A DNA stretch of 64,000 bases from Williamsia sp. DF01-3 (GTDB taxonomy: Bacteria > Actinomycetota > Actinomycetes > Mycobacteriales > Mycobacteriaceae). Below are positions 9,563 through 19,222 of this stretch, piece after piece. A program made the position numbers and the translations under genes. The stretch spans positions 112,293 through 176,292 of the forward strand of contig NZ_JALKFS010000001.1 in NCBI RefSeq assembly GCF_023051145.1. Direction: 5' to 3'. Within the stretch, counting starts at the first letter, position 1; each line of letters starts with the position of its first letter. The notes below the pieces were generated by a model. That model searched no databases. It saw only the letters and a list, made by a program, of their open reading frames with translations, and had not been told where the DNA came from.

Positions 9563-10825
9563 ATGGCCGATCGCACGCCATCTACGACTTATCGCGTTTC
9601 AAATCTCGATGTTGCGCGCGCTGGATCATGGACTCTGTCCGCATATGGGCCCGTTGAGTTCGGTGGGCGAGAGGGGCTGATTGCGGCCTTGGAAACGTTG
9701 TCGCGCAGCGGCCCCCAGGGCCGCGTCGGGTTGGTCGCTGACCCAGCGACGACGAAATGGCGCTTTGATCCTCAGCGGTTGCTTCGCTCAGTTACCGAGA
9801 TTGATCCAGTAAGTGATGAGGACTTGTCCGCCACCATGACGCGGCTGATCGCTGAGCGGGACACATCTTTGCCGATCTGGGTCACCATTGCCGGTGATCG
9901 GCTGTTCGTGTTCCTTGAGCATGGACTGGGCGACGGCCGGTTGACGTTGGACCTGAGCCTTGCGTTGACAGATGCCACTCGTACCGGCGTCATACCCGCT
10001 TGGCAGCAGCGGCCGCCGGCTCGGGCGCGCGCGCTACCTCAAGCTCTGTTGGGAGCGATTAAGGCCAACCCGCGGCTGCCTCTGGAGACAACGAAGAAGT
10101 CCCCCGTCGAGCAGTCGCAGCCGGCGACGGTCCCGTGGACGCCCGCCCCGACTGCCGCCTATGCGCGTGGCACCGCTGACACGCTCGCGGAATTGGCGGC
10201 GTGGAAAAAATCGAACAACTTGAAGACGTCGACGGCCGCTTTGTTGATGGCGGCTAAAGTGCGCGCGTTGCGTGAAGTCGGTCTTGACCCGTATCGAACG
10301 GTGCACATTCTGTTTGATGGCCGGCGGTACCTACCGCAGGAGGCCCACGTCCTGTCGAACTTCGCTGCGGGTTTGGAAGTGCCCCTAGACAATCCGGGCG
10401 ATCCACTGCAGTTGGCAGCTGCTATGCGATCGGTAGCGGCGCAAGGCAGACCTGCTGCGAACCTAGCGGTCACTGCAGCCAAGGTGGCCATGAGTCGCCG
10501 CCTAACCCGGTCACAGAACGCTCATGCTGGTCAGTTGCACGCACCGGCATCTCCTCGTCCGAAGATGGCGTTCACTGACATGGGTAGCGCACCACAGCTC
10601 GAAGCTATTGGGTGGACGACCACCGATCCCACACAGCGGCAGTACTGCGCCATGGTTGACTCCCCCACACCTGAGGCAGTGACCTTCACCAGCGGTCGAC
10701 TGACCGGTGGGGCCACCGACACAGCATGCTTTCACCACAACGTGTTCTCTGCCGACTTGATTCAGAAGGCAATGACGAACGCTGTCTCTGACCCGGTACG
10801 ACTGCTGTCAGCCAAGGATCTTTAA
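9563..10825 (+). CDS. Condensation/acyltransferase-like protein (PapA/WES-type fold)
   Basis: 420 residues resembling CoA-dependent acyltransferases of the condensation-domain superfamily, the group that includes mycobacterial PapA and wax-ester synthases. The diagnostic HHxxxDG appears as EHGLGDGRL near residue 117: the second His and the DG are kept, but the first His is replaced by Glu. A second family-like stretch is FDGRRYLP with SNFAAGLEVPL near 250-275 (compare DxR.....YxGN). In a polysaccharide locus it may acylate a sugar or lipid intermediate (inference). It is co-transcribed with the DUF998-like gene two bases downstream and divergent from the GT operon. Activity is uncertain given the altered motif. 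Confidence 0.6.
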   Translation: MADRTPSTTYRVSNLDVARAGSWTLSAYGPVEFGGREGLIAALETLSRSGPQGRVGLVADPATTKWRFDPQRLLRSVTEIDPVSDEDLSATMTRLIAERDTSLPIWVTIAGDRLFVFLEHGLGDGRLTLDLSLALTDATRTGVIPAWQQRPPARARALPQALLGAIKANPRLPLETTKKSPVEQSQPATVPWTPAPTAAYARGTADTLAELAAWKKSNNLKTSTAALLMAAKVRALREVGLDPYRTVHILFDGRRYLPQEAHVLSNFAAGLEVPLDNPGDPLQLAAAMRSVAAQGRPAANLAVTAAKVAMSRRLTRSQNAHAGQLHAPASPRPKMAFTDMGSAPQLEAIGWTTTDPTQRQYCAMVDSPTPEAVTFTSGRLTGGATDTACFHHNVFSADLIQKAMTNAVSDPVRLLSAKDL

Positions 10826-10827
10826 GG

Positions 10828-11583
10828 ATGTCCGCACCCCGCCATCTACACCCAGGGACGCCACCACCCCGGATACCGGGTGCAACGCGTGTGGCCGCCA
10901 TCTTATGGATATCGATGCTTCAGGTCTTCGTTGTCGAGACGATCGTGATCGCCGGGTGGCGTGGAAGATATTCGCGGAGCGGGCAGTTCATCAGTGAACT
11001 TGGAACCGGTCAGTGCAGTGCACTGGCCGGTTGTGTGAACTTGTCGTGGCTGATGAACGCGTCGATCGCTGTGGCTGGGCTGTCGTTGGCGGTGGGCGCG
11101 ATCTGTTGGGCGCGAAGCGGTGCACTCGATGCCGTATTGGCAGCTCTTCTGGTTGTTGGTGCTGCTGGCTTGGTCGGATTGGCGTTTTTGCCTTTGGACT
11201 CACATGTCGTGCTTCATTCGCTGGCTGCGAACATCTTCTTTGCCTCCACGCCAGTGACGTTGGTGATCGCGAGCGCTCGCGTGGTGCGTCAAACCCGACC
11301 CTCACCCGCCGGCATCGTGGCCTTACTGTTTGGGCTCATCGCCAGCTCAAGTTGGGTGGTCCACGCCTCAGGTCTGGCCGAAACCAACCTCGACGACGCT
11401 CGTGGTCTTGTGCAGCGGTTCCTGGTGTATTCGACTCTGCTGAGCATCGTGGCGTTGGCGTGCGCCCTGTACGGCGCGGCCCGGCAGGCACAGCCCCGTA
11501 TTGCATCGCCCCCCAGCGTGTACTCAGGTCAGCGTTGGCCCACGGAGCAGGCGCCACAACGGAATGATCAGGAGCGTCGCTGA
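10828..11583 (+). CDS. DUF998-like integral membrane protein
   Basis: 251 residues with six hydrophobic helices and the early loop RYSRSGQFISELGTG, which resembles the S-x-x-x-S-x-LG signature of DUF998 proteins. The family is of unknown function; relatives are often next to envelope-lipid or polysaccharide genes. It follows the acyltransferase-like gene by two bases, so the pair is an operon and may act together in moving or modifying an acylated intermediate. The last 60 bases overlap the convergent flippase gene on the other strand, tight packing without a terminator. Confidence 0.65.
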   Translation: MSAPRHLHPGTPPPRIPGATRVAAILWISMLQVFVVETIVIAGWRGRYSRSGQFISELGTGQCSALAGCVNLSWLMNASIAVAGLSLAVGAICWARSGALDAVLAALLVVGAAGLVGLAFLPLDSHVVLHSLAANIFFASTPVTLVIASARVVRQTRPSPAGIVALLFGLIASSSWVVHASGLAETNLDDARGLVQRFLVYSTLLSIVALACALYGAARQAQPRIASPPSVYSGQRWPTEQAPQRNDQERR

Positions 11584-12906
11584 CACGGCTTCACCAGCGA
11601 GGTATGCATAGCCTGCGCCGGCAATGCCCAGGTCGGCGACCAGAATGAACGCGCCGCCAATGGCGCCGAGTGCCGCCAGGACTCTGCCGACGATCGCGAG
11701 ACCGAGTCGCTGGCGCAACCGAGCCAAAGCGGCATAAAAGATGTTGATCGCCATAAACGGCAACGTAGCCGCACCCAAAACCAGCAGTGTCATGCCCTGC
11801 GAGCGGTAGTCCTGGCCGAGGTAGCTCAGGAGGAATGGTCCAACCACCACGAGCGCCGCGGCTCCGCCGACGGTGATCACCAGGATCAACGTCGCAAAGG
11901 TGCGAATGAGTTTGGGCGCGTTCGTAAAATCGGTGGCCACCTCAGCCACGAACGGGCCAATGAGCATGGCCATCAAGATGAAGATCGCGCCCACCATGGC
12001 CCAGGTCACCGCGAAGTACGCGTTCGCTTCTGTATCGAGCAGAGCGACGATCGCCAGCGGAACGACGGTGGGTGCCAGCGAGTTCAGAGCCACCAATACG
12101 TACGAGGACACGAAGTAACGCGCCAGCTCAGGTCGCGAGGGAAGCTGTCCGATCGCCGGTGACGAGACGGTGGCCGGTTTTCCCGCACGCCGATACAGCA
12201 TAGTCAAAAGCACAGCTACGGCGACCGCCGCCGGAACCATCCACGACAATACGATGGTGTCCGATTGAGTCACCCCGAGTATGCCCAGGACGCTGACCAT
12301 CACCAACTTCGCGGTGGCGTGCGAGATGTTCTTCGCCGCCGCCCACCTTCCCACGCCCAATGCGTTCGCCAACTGATCAGACAGGCTGAAGTAGCCCAGG
12401 ACAAGTACCCACAGCGCGACCGCGGCGATCTGCCAGGCTGAGGTCAGCACGCCTCCGATGAGATACAGACCGGCACCCAATACCACCCCGACAGCCAACG
12501 CTGACAGACTGGCGGTAGCGAACCCACCCACCGCGTAGGTTCTACGGCGGTCGCCGGTCAATGGCAAAAACCGCTCAAACATCGCGCCGATTGACAGGTT
12601 CGACAGCGCAGAACCCGCCACGCACGAGGTGATAACTGCCGATGCTGCCCCTACAACTGTCGGTTCGAACAGCTTCGCGATGGCTGCCCAGAAAATCAGG
12701 CCGAGAGCGGCATTGGCGAGTGCGGCAACCACCAGGGATACCGAGTTGATTGCCAGATTGCGTGAACCACCGGGCGGCCGCAGTTCGTCAGCGCTACGAG
12801 TTGGCGGCGCACTCGCCGGATAGGGCAACTTCGGTGCAGCAAAGTCGCTGTTGTTGTCCTCAAGCCGGCGATGGCGGCCGCCGGCATCGGCGGGTCTAGG
12901 TGTCAC
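11524..12906 (-). CDS. Polysaccharide flippase-like membrane protein (copy 2)
   Basis: 460 residues: a charged cytoplasmic N-terminus of about 50 residues, then about 12 membrane helices. It is a paralogue of the protein at 1287-2588, with matching segments in the first helices (LGLIFWAAIAKLF, GAMFERFLPLTGDRRR) and in AYFAVTWAMV followed by MLIGPFVAEVA. Expected role: flipping of a lipid-linked glycan. The gene overlaps the upstream pyruvyl-transferase gene by 11 bases, so modification and export are likely coupled. Its 3' end overlaps the plus-strand DUF998-like gene by 60 bases. Confidence 0.75.
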   Translation of the reverse strand: MTPRPADAGGRHRRLEDNNSDFAAPKLPYPASAPPTRSADELRPPGGSRNLAINSVSLVVAALANAALGLIFWAAIAKLFEPTVVGAASAVITSCVAGSALSNLSIGAMFERFLPLTGDRRRTYAVGGFATASLSALAVGVVLGAGLYLIGGVLTSAWQIAAVALWVLVLGYFSLSDQLANALGVGRWAAAKNISHATAKLVMVSVLGILGVTQSDTIVLSWMVPAAVAVAVLLTMLYRRAGKPATVSSPAIGQLPSRPELARYFVSSYVLVALNSLAPTVVPLAIVALLDTEANAYFAVTWAMVGAIFILMAMLIGPFVAEVATDFTNAPKLIRTFATLILVITVGGAAALVVVGPFLLSYLGQDYRSQGMTLLVLGAATLPFMAINIFYAALARLRQRLGLAIVGRVLAALGAIGGAFILVADLGIAGAGYAYLAGEAVSATLLIIPLWRLLRGPTLT

Positions 12907-13924
12907 TCCGCGCCAAACGTAAAGCGTCGTCCCAGCTGCCGGCGAATGTGACTGGCGCCCCCAACGGTTCGAGCCATGTGTGGTGGTAGGCGCGCAACTT
13001 GCCGATGGCGTTGTCGACCGCGATGACGCGCCGACCGATGTGCAATCCCAGAATCATCGCGTGTAGGCGGTCGGTCACGATCGTCTGTCCTTTAGCCAGG
13101 TAGGCCACCCCGCGAGACACTCGGCGTTGTGCGATGCGGGTATATACCGCAGGGGGAACGTGGCTAAAGACCGATCGTCCGGCCGGCACCCGGTAGGTAG
13201 CCGATCGTGCGCTCCATGCCAGCCGTTGCAGGCGGTCATCGCGTAGCCAGTCGCGGTTGCCTTGAAGACCAGTCGCTTGCGCGGGAGGGGCTTCGCGGTC
13301 TGTTCGCCGCAGGATCTGCACAGCTTTGACTGGGGGCGGAGCTGTAAGAGGGGCGATGCAGTGTGCGATGTCGGGCAACAGAATCGCCGCGGGGTCGAGG
13401 TCTCGCATTCGCTTGAGGCTGAACTCATCGCGCACGGCAGTGGCAAGGCGGCCGGGCGCTCTGCACGCCTGCCGGAGCTCGTCCTTGGCTGCGTCGCTTA
13501 CAAAATGCACCGATTGTGGTGCCTGCACGACTGTTCGGTTTGCGCTTGCCTGTAGGCCGGCGAGCCGTGCTTGATGGTGATTGCTGTACAGGCCGCCGAA
13601 GTTCCCGCCGCCCTGAATGGCGACCGTTGCGTCAGGAAACCGCCTCAACGTTGGCTCGATGACTGCCAGGGTGCACGCGGCGGTGGGAACAACGGCAGCG
13701 ATCTCGATTCCTAGCTCTTGCATCACTTGAACTTGCCCCAGCCATATCGCAGAGTCGCCAACGTTGGAGTGATCGGAAAAATCTATCCACACACTTGACT
13801 CGGCGTCACCGAACATGTGCCCGAGACCGGTGACAACCTGCTTACGTAACTCCGCAGTGAACGCGGCGCCTTGGGCCCCCTCGGCCATTGATTGATTCCC
13901 TTCATCGGAAATGTTCAGTATCAA
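12896..13924 (-). CDS. Polysaccharide pyruvyl transferase family protein
   Basis: 342 residues. Polysaccharide pyruvyl transferases add ketal-linked pyruvate to exopolysaccharide sugars using phosphoenolpyruvate. Family hallmarks seen: an N-terminal NVGDSAIW (compare GNxGDxAI), AIQGGGNFGGLY, and the C-terminal TDRLHAMILGLHIGRRVIAVDN, where TxRxH lies in the conserved site. No signal peptide, so cytoplasmic. It is the first gene of a two-gene operon with the flippase. Upstream lies a 570-base intergenic region that probably holds its promoter and that of the divergent broken GT2 gene. Confidence 0.85.
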   Translation of the reverse strand: MILNISDEGNQSMAEGAQGAAFTAELRKQVVTGLGHMFGDAESSVWIDFSDHSNVGDSAIWLGQVQVMQELGIEIAAVVPTAACTLAVIEPTLRRFPDATVAIQGGGNFGGLYSNHHQARLAGLQASANRTVVQAPQSVHFVSDAAKDELRQACRAPGRLATAVRDEFSLKRMRDLDPAAILLPDIAHCIAPLTAPPPVKAVQILRRTDREAPPAQATGLQGNRDWLRDDRLQRLAWSARSATYRVPAGRSVFSHVPPAVYTRIAQRRVSRGVAYLAKGQTIVTDRLHAMILGLHIGRRVIAVDNAIGKLRAYHHTWLEPLGAPVTFAGSWDDALRLARSDT

Positions 13925-14494
13925 ATCAATTCGGCTGATTTGCCCTGCACATCTGGTGGAACGTCGGTGGGTGTCAGCCTATTGTTACTTCGCCTGGCAC
14001 AAGAGTTATGACCGTGAAGATCATCTGTGCCATCGTCGGGTTCAGATCTGATCTTTACGGTCAGATCCTTAGTGCCGGAGTAGCTTTGCAGCTGGCCCTC
14101 GTGGTCCACGTTGCGGCGCAATCGAATACGTGCCGACTGGGGGTGAGGACACCCAGGCGAGACGTTTCGCGTGCTTCCTGAGTAGTGCAAAGAGATGAAC
14201 GGTCCACTTCGTGTGGACAAGGCACTTTTCGCAGGTGACAATCTAACTCGTAATTGTCGACTGCCATCTCGAACAGTGATATGGGTCACAGTCGGGAGTT
14301 TTCCCCGAAAGAGGTAACGCCATACGGCGCCCGCACGATACGCCCTTCGTCTAGTACCGATGGATTGCTTTTACCCCGTAGGGGATTCGTCAACGTAGAC
14401 AGTGACAACGCCCGTCACACCACCACCCACCAAGCTCGTCCCGCGTTGGCGGCCGCGTTCTAGGCATGCCCACGAACAGTAGAGAAAGATACTC
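13925..14494. promoter_or_regulatory. Divergent intergenic region, probable promoters
   Basis: About 570 bases between the start of the pyruvyl-transferase gene and the start of a truncated GT2 gene. No convincing protein-coding frame. The size and divergent arrangement suggest promoters and operators for both directions, but I see no clear -10/-35 pair or long inverted repeat. Confidence 0.35.
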
Positions 14495-14629
14495 ATGGGC
14501 ACATCAGCCAATGACCGCAAAGTCGTCAGCCTCCCGTTGAACACGACGAAAACCCCTCGAATCACCGTCATCATCCCAGCCGCGAACGGAGTCGCGAACT
14601 GTTTCACGGAAGGCTGGATGCCGGCATAG
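14495..14629 (+). pseudogene. Truncated GT2 glycosyltransferase N-terminus
   Basis: An ATG after the purine-rich AGAGAAAG opens a frame whose product contains TPRITVIIPAANGVANC, very like the first beta strand of family-2 glycosyltransferases (ITVIIPAxNE-x-xNL). Homology stops about 35 residues in, near position 14600, and the frame ends 10 codons later, where the sequence shifts to low GC. The simplest reading is a GT2 gene of the polysaccharide locus interrupted by foreign DNA. Alternatively the assembly is chimeric at this point. Confidence 0.5.
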
Positions 14630-15597
14630 ATGAGGATTTGCCTCCGCTCGCCGCGCGATTCCATATTAATCACGACAAATGTCATGTTCGAGTTGTTGAT
14701 CATTCCAATATCAAAAAAAACTTTTTTTTCCAGCACTGCCACAACACAGCAAGACAGACGATGTTAGTCACCATTTGAATGTTTAGAGATTTTTCAGTGA
14801 GAAAGAGAAATGAAAACAGCCAAAGAAAAGAATTTTACAGTGGTTTGAGAACACCTGGGGGTGTGAATTATTAATTAAAAAACATGCATATATTAGAAAT
14901 TTTAAGTTTGAATGTTGATGTCAGAATATTTCAAAACTGTATCTATTATTTATCTGCAGCAGGAGGAGACGTGTATTTTGTGTGATGCTAATATGGGATG
15001 TTTTGAACAGCAAATTCAGTTGCTAATGGCACCAGTTGGGTGATGGATGAGATTTGAAACTTGATTATCAAGTCAAGTTAAAGAAAAAAGTGTTGGGTTT
15101 TTATATTTTAAAGTAAGAATATTACGCCACAGCCTGGACCATGATAATAAAAAAAAAACATGAAGGTTATAGAATTTTCAATGTTATAGTTCATTTTAAA
15201 TTGGGTTTTTTACCATTTTGTTAGCGAAAGCGCATAATACGTAAGTGGGACGCGTTAGCTTTCATTTGTATATCAAAAGCATAGCTGAGGCTGCTGCAGA
15301 TATTGCGGATGAGCTCCAGTTCGTTGAACGCTGTTACCAGGCTTCAACATGGAAAAGAGCATTGAGGCCTTAACGCCCTGCCGCGACAGTCACCAGAAAG
15401 CTTGCTGTTGGTGTTGTGAATACCAGTAACTTATCATCAGTGGAAACAGGAAAGAGTTGCAGAGGGGCGCGCGCAACACGGCAAAACACCTTGCTGGAGT
15501 CCTGGGAGCGAAATGGCGCCATGCTATGAAGCGCGAGTGTTTCAGGTGCTGCTCCCGCTGTACATAAGCTATGACTTGTCCTCCTTATACATACACG
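14630..15597. other. Low-GC, gene-free insert of unknown origin
   Basis: From about 14,640 to 15,350 the composition falls to clearly AT-rich, with runs of A and T and poly-A/poly-T stretches (for example near 14,713-14,730). From 15,350 to 15,600 GC is intermediate. Flanks are high-GC actinobacterial DNA. No open frame of useful length, no recognisable transposase and no clear terminal inverted repeats were seen. It interrupts a GT2 gene on the left and is followed by what looks like the end of a winged-helix regulator on the right. Origin could be insertion of foreign DNA or an assembly chimera. Confidence 0.6.
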
Positions 15598-15804
15598 ATG
15601 TGTGATCCGCTCCTCAACGAACTCGATGACGCCGGCCACGGCTTGCTTGTCAAAGAGCTTGACGCCAGAATCGCCAACCTGTCACGAGCGACCATCAACA
15701 CCGCCCTCTCGCGTCTCCAGGACCTGGGCTTGGTCAGAAAAACCTCGGTCGGTTACCGGGCGCGGTGGACACGCACACTTCACCAGCAGAACGCGCCCTA
15801 CTAG
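15598..15804 (+). CDS. Winged-helix regulator fragment
   Basis: 68 residues with a MarR/winged-helix-like recognition region: LLVKELDARI, LSRATINTALSRLQDLGLV (recognition helix), then a wing VRKTSVGYRARWT. At this length it holds only about one DNA-binding domain. It starts right where the low-GC insert ends, so it may be the 3' part of a larger regulator whose 5' part was lost. Role unknown; no ribosome-binding site supports the ATG at 15598. Confidence 0.4.
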   Translation: MCDPLLNELDDAGHGLLVKELDARIANLSRATINTALSRLQDLGLVRKTSVGYRARWTRTLHQQNAPY

Positions 15805-15948
15805 GAGCCTGACCACACCCGCCGTGCCGTTCGCCCAGGCGAGCGGCTCCCTGTCGCGCTGAGAGCCCGCCGATGGTTGGTGCCTGATGCCAATTCGGTG
15901 TCAATGCTGATGCCGTGCACGGACACTCATTAAAGAAGCGAACGCACC

Positions 15949-17790
15949 ATGCTGAGTTCTACCCATTACAAGAGCAATCTCCGCGACCTCCAGTTCAACC
16001 TCTTCGAGATGTTGAAGCTCGATGAGGTCCTCGCGAGTGGTGAGTTCGGCGATCTCGATCGCGAGACCGCCATCGACATGCTGCGGGAGGTGAACAACCT
16101 CGCACAAGGCCCGCTGGCCGACTCGTTCACCGAGTCCGACCGCAACCCACCGGTCTTTGATCCCGAGACCCACTCGGTCACCGTTCCCGAGGCCTTCAAG
16201 AAGTCGTACAAGGCCCTGACCGACGGCGGCTGGGACAAGCTCGGCATCGACGAAGAACTCGGCGGCCTGCCGACCCCGCGGTCGCTGTACTGGGCCATCG
16301 GCGAACTGATCCTCGGCGCCAACCCGGCCACGTTCATGTACGCCGCCGGCGCCGGCTTCTCCAACATCTTCTACAACAACGGCACCGAAGAGCAGAAGAA
16401 GTGGGCTGCCATCAGCTCCGAGCGCGGCTGGGGCGCCACCATGGTGCTGACCGAGCCCGACGCCGGTTCCGATGTCGGCGCCGCCCGCACCAAGGCCGTC
16501 AAGCAGGACGATGGCACCTGGCACATCGACGGTGTGAAGCGCTTCATCACCTCCGCCGACCAGGACATGACCGAGAACATCATCCACCTGGTGCTGGCCC
16601 GCCCCGAGGGCGCACGGCCCGGCACTAAGGGACTCTCACTGTTCTTCGTGCCCAAGTTCCACTTCGACCACGAGACCGGCGAGCTGGGCGAGCGCAACGG
16701 CGTCTACGTCACCAACGTCGAGCACAAGATGGGCCTCAAGGTATCGGCCACCTGTGAGCTGACCTTCGGTCAGCACGGCGTCCCCGCCAAGGGCTGGCTC
16801 GTCGGCGAGGTGCACGACGGCATCGCGCAGATGTTCGACGTCATCGAGCACGCACGAATGATGGTCGGCACCAAGGCAATCGCGACTCTGTCCACCGGTT
16901 ACCTGAACGCACTCGAATACGCCAAGGAGCGTATCCAGGGCGCCGACATGACCCAGATGACCGACAAGGCCGCACCGCGGGTGGCCATCACGCACCACCC
17001 TGATGTTCGCCGATCACTGATGCTGCAGAAGGCCTACTCCGAAGGCCTGCGCGCGGTGTACCTCTACACCGCATCGCACCAGGACGTGGTTGCCGCACAG
17101 CTCGTCTCGGGTGCCGACAAAGAGATGGCATTCCGCGTCAACGACCTCCTGCTGCCGATCGTCAAGGGCGTGGGCTCCGAGAAGGCATCCGAGCAGCTCA
17201 TCGGATCGCTGCAGACCCTCGGTGGCTCCGGCTTCCTGCAGGACTACCCGATCGAGCAGTACATCCGCGACGCGAAGATCGACTCGCTCTACGAAGGCAC
17301 CACCGCCATCCAGGCGCAGGACTTCTTCTTCCGCAAGATCATCCGCGACAAAGGCCAGGCACTGGCCCACGTCGCCGGACAGATCAGCTCGTTCATCGAG
17401 TCCGAAGCGGGTAACGGCCGGCTCAAGGCCGAGCGCGCTCTGCTCAAGACCGCACTCGACGACGTCCAGGGCATGGCCGCCACCCTCACGGGCTTCCTGA
17501 TGGGAGCCCAGGAGCAGCCGACCGAGCTGTACAAGGTCGGACTGGGCAGCGTTCGCTTCCTCATGGCCGTCGGTGACCTCATGATCGGCTGGCTGCTGCT
17601 GCGCCAGGCCGAGGTCGCTCTCGCCGCACTCGACAACGGTGCATCCGAAGCAGACACCGCGTTCTACAACGGCAAGATCGGCGTCGCCAGCTTCTTCGCC
17701 AAGAACGTCCTGCCCGAACTGACCGCCGCACGCGGCATCATCGAGAACATCGACAACGACGTGATGGAGCTCGACGAAGCCTCCTTCTAG
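15949..17790 (+). CDS. fadE5: Acyl-CoA dehydrogenase, FadE5 type
   Basis: 613 residues, the long ACAD form (about 600) of mycobacterial FadE5, which oxidises fatty acyl-CoAs to trans-2-enoyl-CoAs with FAD. Family features: N-terminal [15 protein letters not shown] and [17 protein letters not shown], which match FadE5 closely; the FAD/substrate motif [13 protein letters not shown] near residue 165; and [17 protein letters not shown] near 440, containing the catalytic Glu region. A C-terminal helical extension is present. Codon use is strongly high-GC and more biased than its neighbours, suggesting a well-expressed core-type gene. No operon partner is visible. Chromosomal fadE5 is normally a single housekeeping gene, so its position beside plasmid-like genes is notable. 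Confidence 0.92.
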   Translation: MLSSTHYKSNLRDLQFNLFEMLKLDEVLASGEFGDLDRETAIDMLREVNNLAQGPLADSFTESDRNPPVFDPETHSVTVPEAFKKSYKALTDGGWDKLGIDEELGGLPTPRSLYWAIGELILGANPATFMYAAGAGFSNIFYNNGTEEQKKWAAISSERGWGATMVLTEPDAGSDVGAARTKAVKQDDGTWHIDGVKRFITSADQDMTENIIHLVLARPEGARPGTKGLSLFFVPKFHFDHETGELGERNGVYVTNVEHKMGLKVSATCELTFGQHGVPAKGWLVGEVHDGIAQMFDVIEHARMMVGTKAIATLSTGYLNALEYAKERIQGADMTQMTDKAAPRVAITHHPDVRRSLMLQKAYSEGLRAVYLYTASHQDVVAAQLVSGADKEMAFRVNDLLLPIVKGVGSEKASEQLIGSLQTLGGSGFLQDYPIEQYIRDAKIDSLYEGTTAIQAQDFFFRKIIRDKGQALAHVAGQISSFIESEAGNGRLKAERALLKTALDDVQGMAATLTGFLMGAQEQPTELYKVGLGSVRFLMAVGDLMIGWLLLRQAEVALAALDNGASEADTAFYNGKIGVASFFAKNVLPELTAARGIIENIDNDVMELDEASF

Positions 17791-17852
17791 TCCGAAGCGT
17801 TGAAAAGAGTGGGCCGCACCGTCAGGGGGCGGCGAGATGCGTGGCAATTACA

Positions 17853-18764
17853 CTATTCAGACAGCTGTGCAGCATCTAGCTGCGGGTTGAACATGCCCGC
17901 CGCTTGCATGTCCGCTAAGGCGACCATGTCCGGTGTATAGACCGCTACCCAGTCGATCAGAACCGCGGTGGCCTGGGGACGAAAGTCATCGGTGTCAGAA
18001 CAGAGCGGCATCCCCCAATCACGTCTCCGCTCGCACGCGCCAGCCTCAGCCTGCATGCCCAACCACATCGGGACATCAGGAACCATGACCTCGGAATGCG
18101 CTTCGGCCCAGACCTGCCCGTCCAGCAGATATCGGATGATGTTCGGCCCCCACTCGACCCCCACGGTGTGCCATTGCGTGAAGTCGCCAGCAATGCCCGC
18201 GGTGTCTTTGGCATTCTGGCCCGCTGCATCTACCCAGTGGAGGAACGCCGACATCTTTGACCTTGTGGCACTGACACTTTCGGCGAAATCAATCTCTGGC
18301 GGCCACACTTCGTCCTTGGGCCAAAGCAGCATGTGGTATGAGATGTCAGCGCTCTGTTCGGCGCGCATCCGCACCTCCCACCGTCCATACTGTTGAGCAA
18401 TCGGATGGTTCGACACGCCACCGGTCACCCACCCGTCATCGCTCTGCTCGGCGCGTAACTCAAGGACCCCGCCGGTCACTTGCACCATTGCCGGATCCCA
18501 ATCGCTGTACGGGTTACCTCCGGGTTGACCGCTGTAGTCACCCCAGTAAGCGCCAAGCTCGCAGCGGTCGAAGTCATCGGTAAAGCGCAACACCCAGCCT
18601 GGCATACCTTCGGCGGGTACCGGCTGTCCACTTGGTTTCAAGTCTGAGCGACAGCTGGTCGAGACTGGCGGTGAGGGCTGTTGTGGCTCACCAGTACAGC
18701 TCACTAACCCAGTCGCCGAAAGAACGAGCGCAACTCCGTACCTCACCGCTGACGTGCCTTTCAC
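17853..18764 (-). CDS. GH16 glycoside hydrolase lipoprotein
   Basis: 303 residues: a lipoprotein signal peptide (about 1-23, lipobox LVSC), then a GH16 jelly-roll domain from about residue 60 to 275. The catalytic ExDxxE is visible as PPEIDFAES. It matches the secreted GH16 at 2763-3599 along its length (DDFxRCxLGxxWGxYSGQPGGNP, WVTGGVSNH, QQYGxWEVRMR, LLWPKxEVWPPEIDF), so the two are paralogues that differ in export: one free, one lipid-anchored. Substrate unknown. It is convergent with fadE5, only 62 bases apart. Confidence 0.83.
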   Translation of the reverse strand: MKGTSAVRYGVALVLSATGLVSCTGEPQQPSPPVSTSCRSDLKPSGQPVPAEGMPGWVLRFTDDFDRCELGAYWGDYSGQPGGNPYSDWDPAMVQVTGGVLELRAEQSDDGWVTGGVSNHPIAQQYGRWEVRMRAEQSADISYHMLLWPKDEVWPPEIDFAESVSATRSKMSAFLHWVDAAGQNAKDTAGIAGDFTQWHTVGVEWGPNIIRYLLDGQVWAEAHSEVMVPDVPMWLGMQAEAGACERRRDWGMPLCSDTDDFRPQATAVLIDWVAVYTPDMVALADMQAAGMFNPQLDAAQLSE

Positions 18765-18962
18765 GACTGCGGCTCAACGAGTCCGAGAGACTTTGAAGTC
18801 TCACAGCTGCCGACGGGAAGGTCCGACGCTCGATCACTGCACGCACAAGGCATAGCCCCAAGCTACCGTCCACTATTGAGTTCGAAGTGCCTGGGAAACT
18901 CCAACATATTAAAGACTGCGCGCGCGGCCATGTCACCACCGTGTAGCGCGTACGCTCGCCTA

Positions 18963-19166
18963 ATGGCGGAATGCTGCAGCGACTGCGATCACTCGGACGT
19001 CGCCCACCTGCACTACCGGCGAGGGAGCGACTGTGCTCTGTGCCCGTGTTCTGGGTACGCGGCAAAACTCACCCCGGGTGTCACTCACCGCCTGATGCAG
19101 CATGCCGTGGCCGCTCTCCGAGTCGCTCCACGACGCATAGAGAACGGGCTCCCGACCGTGCGGTAG
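18963..19166 (+). CDS. Small Cys-rich zinc-ribbon-like protein (67 aa)
   Basis: A 67-residue protein whose first 32 residues (CxDCDHSD, HLHYRRG, CALCPCSGY) parallel the 49-aa product at 526-675. Conserved Cys/His positions suggest one zinc-binding site. The C-terminal half is basic and not recognised. It is read divergently from the GH16 lipoprotein gene. As at the left end of the window, this small gene is near a GH16 gene, so a duplicated block or shared inheritance is likely. Function unknown. Confidence 0.55.
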   Translation: MAECCSDCDHSDVAHLHYRRGSDCALCPCSGYAAKLTPGVTHRLMQHAVAALRVAPRRIENGLPTVR

Positions 19167-19222
19167 CAGCTTCGCATCCTGACTTGTAAAAACGGCGACG
19201 GGAATGACCAAACCTACTTCAT

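Noticed and set aside
14371..14742. 123-aa minus-strand frame across the low-GC junction
   Set aside because: No family character, antisense to the GT2 start and spanning two very different base compositions.
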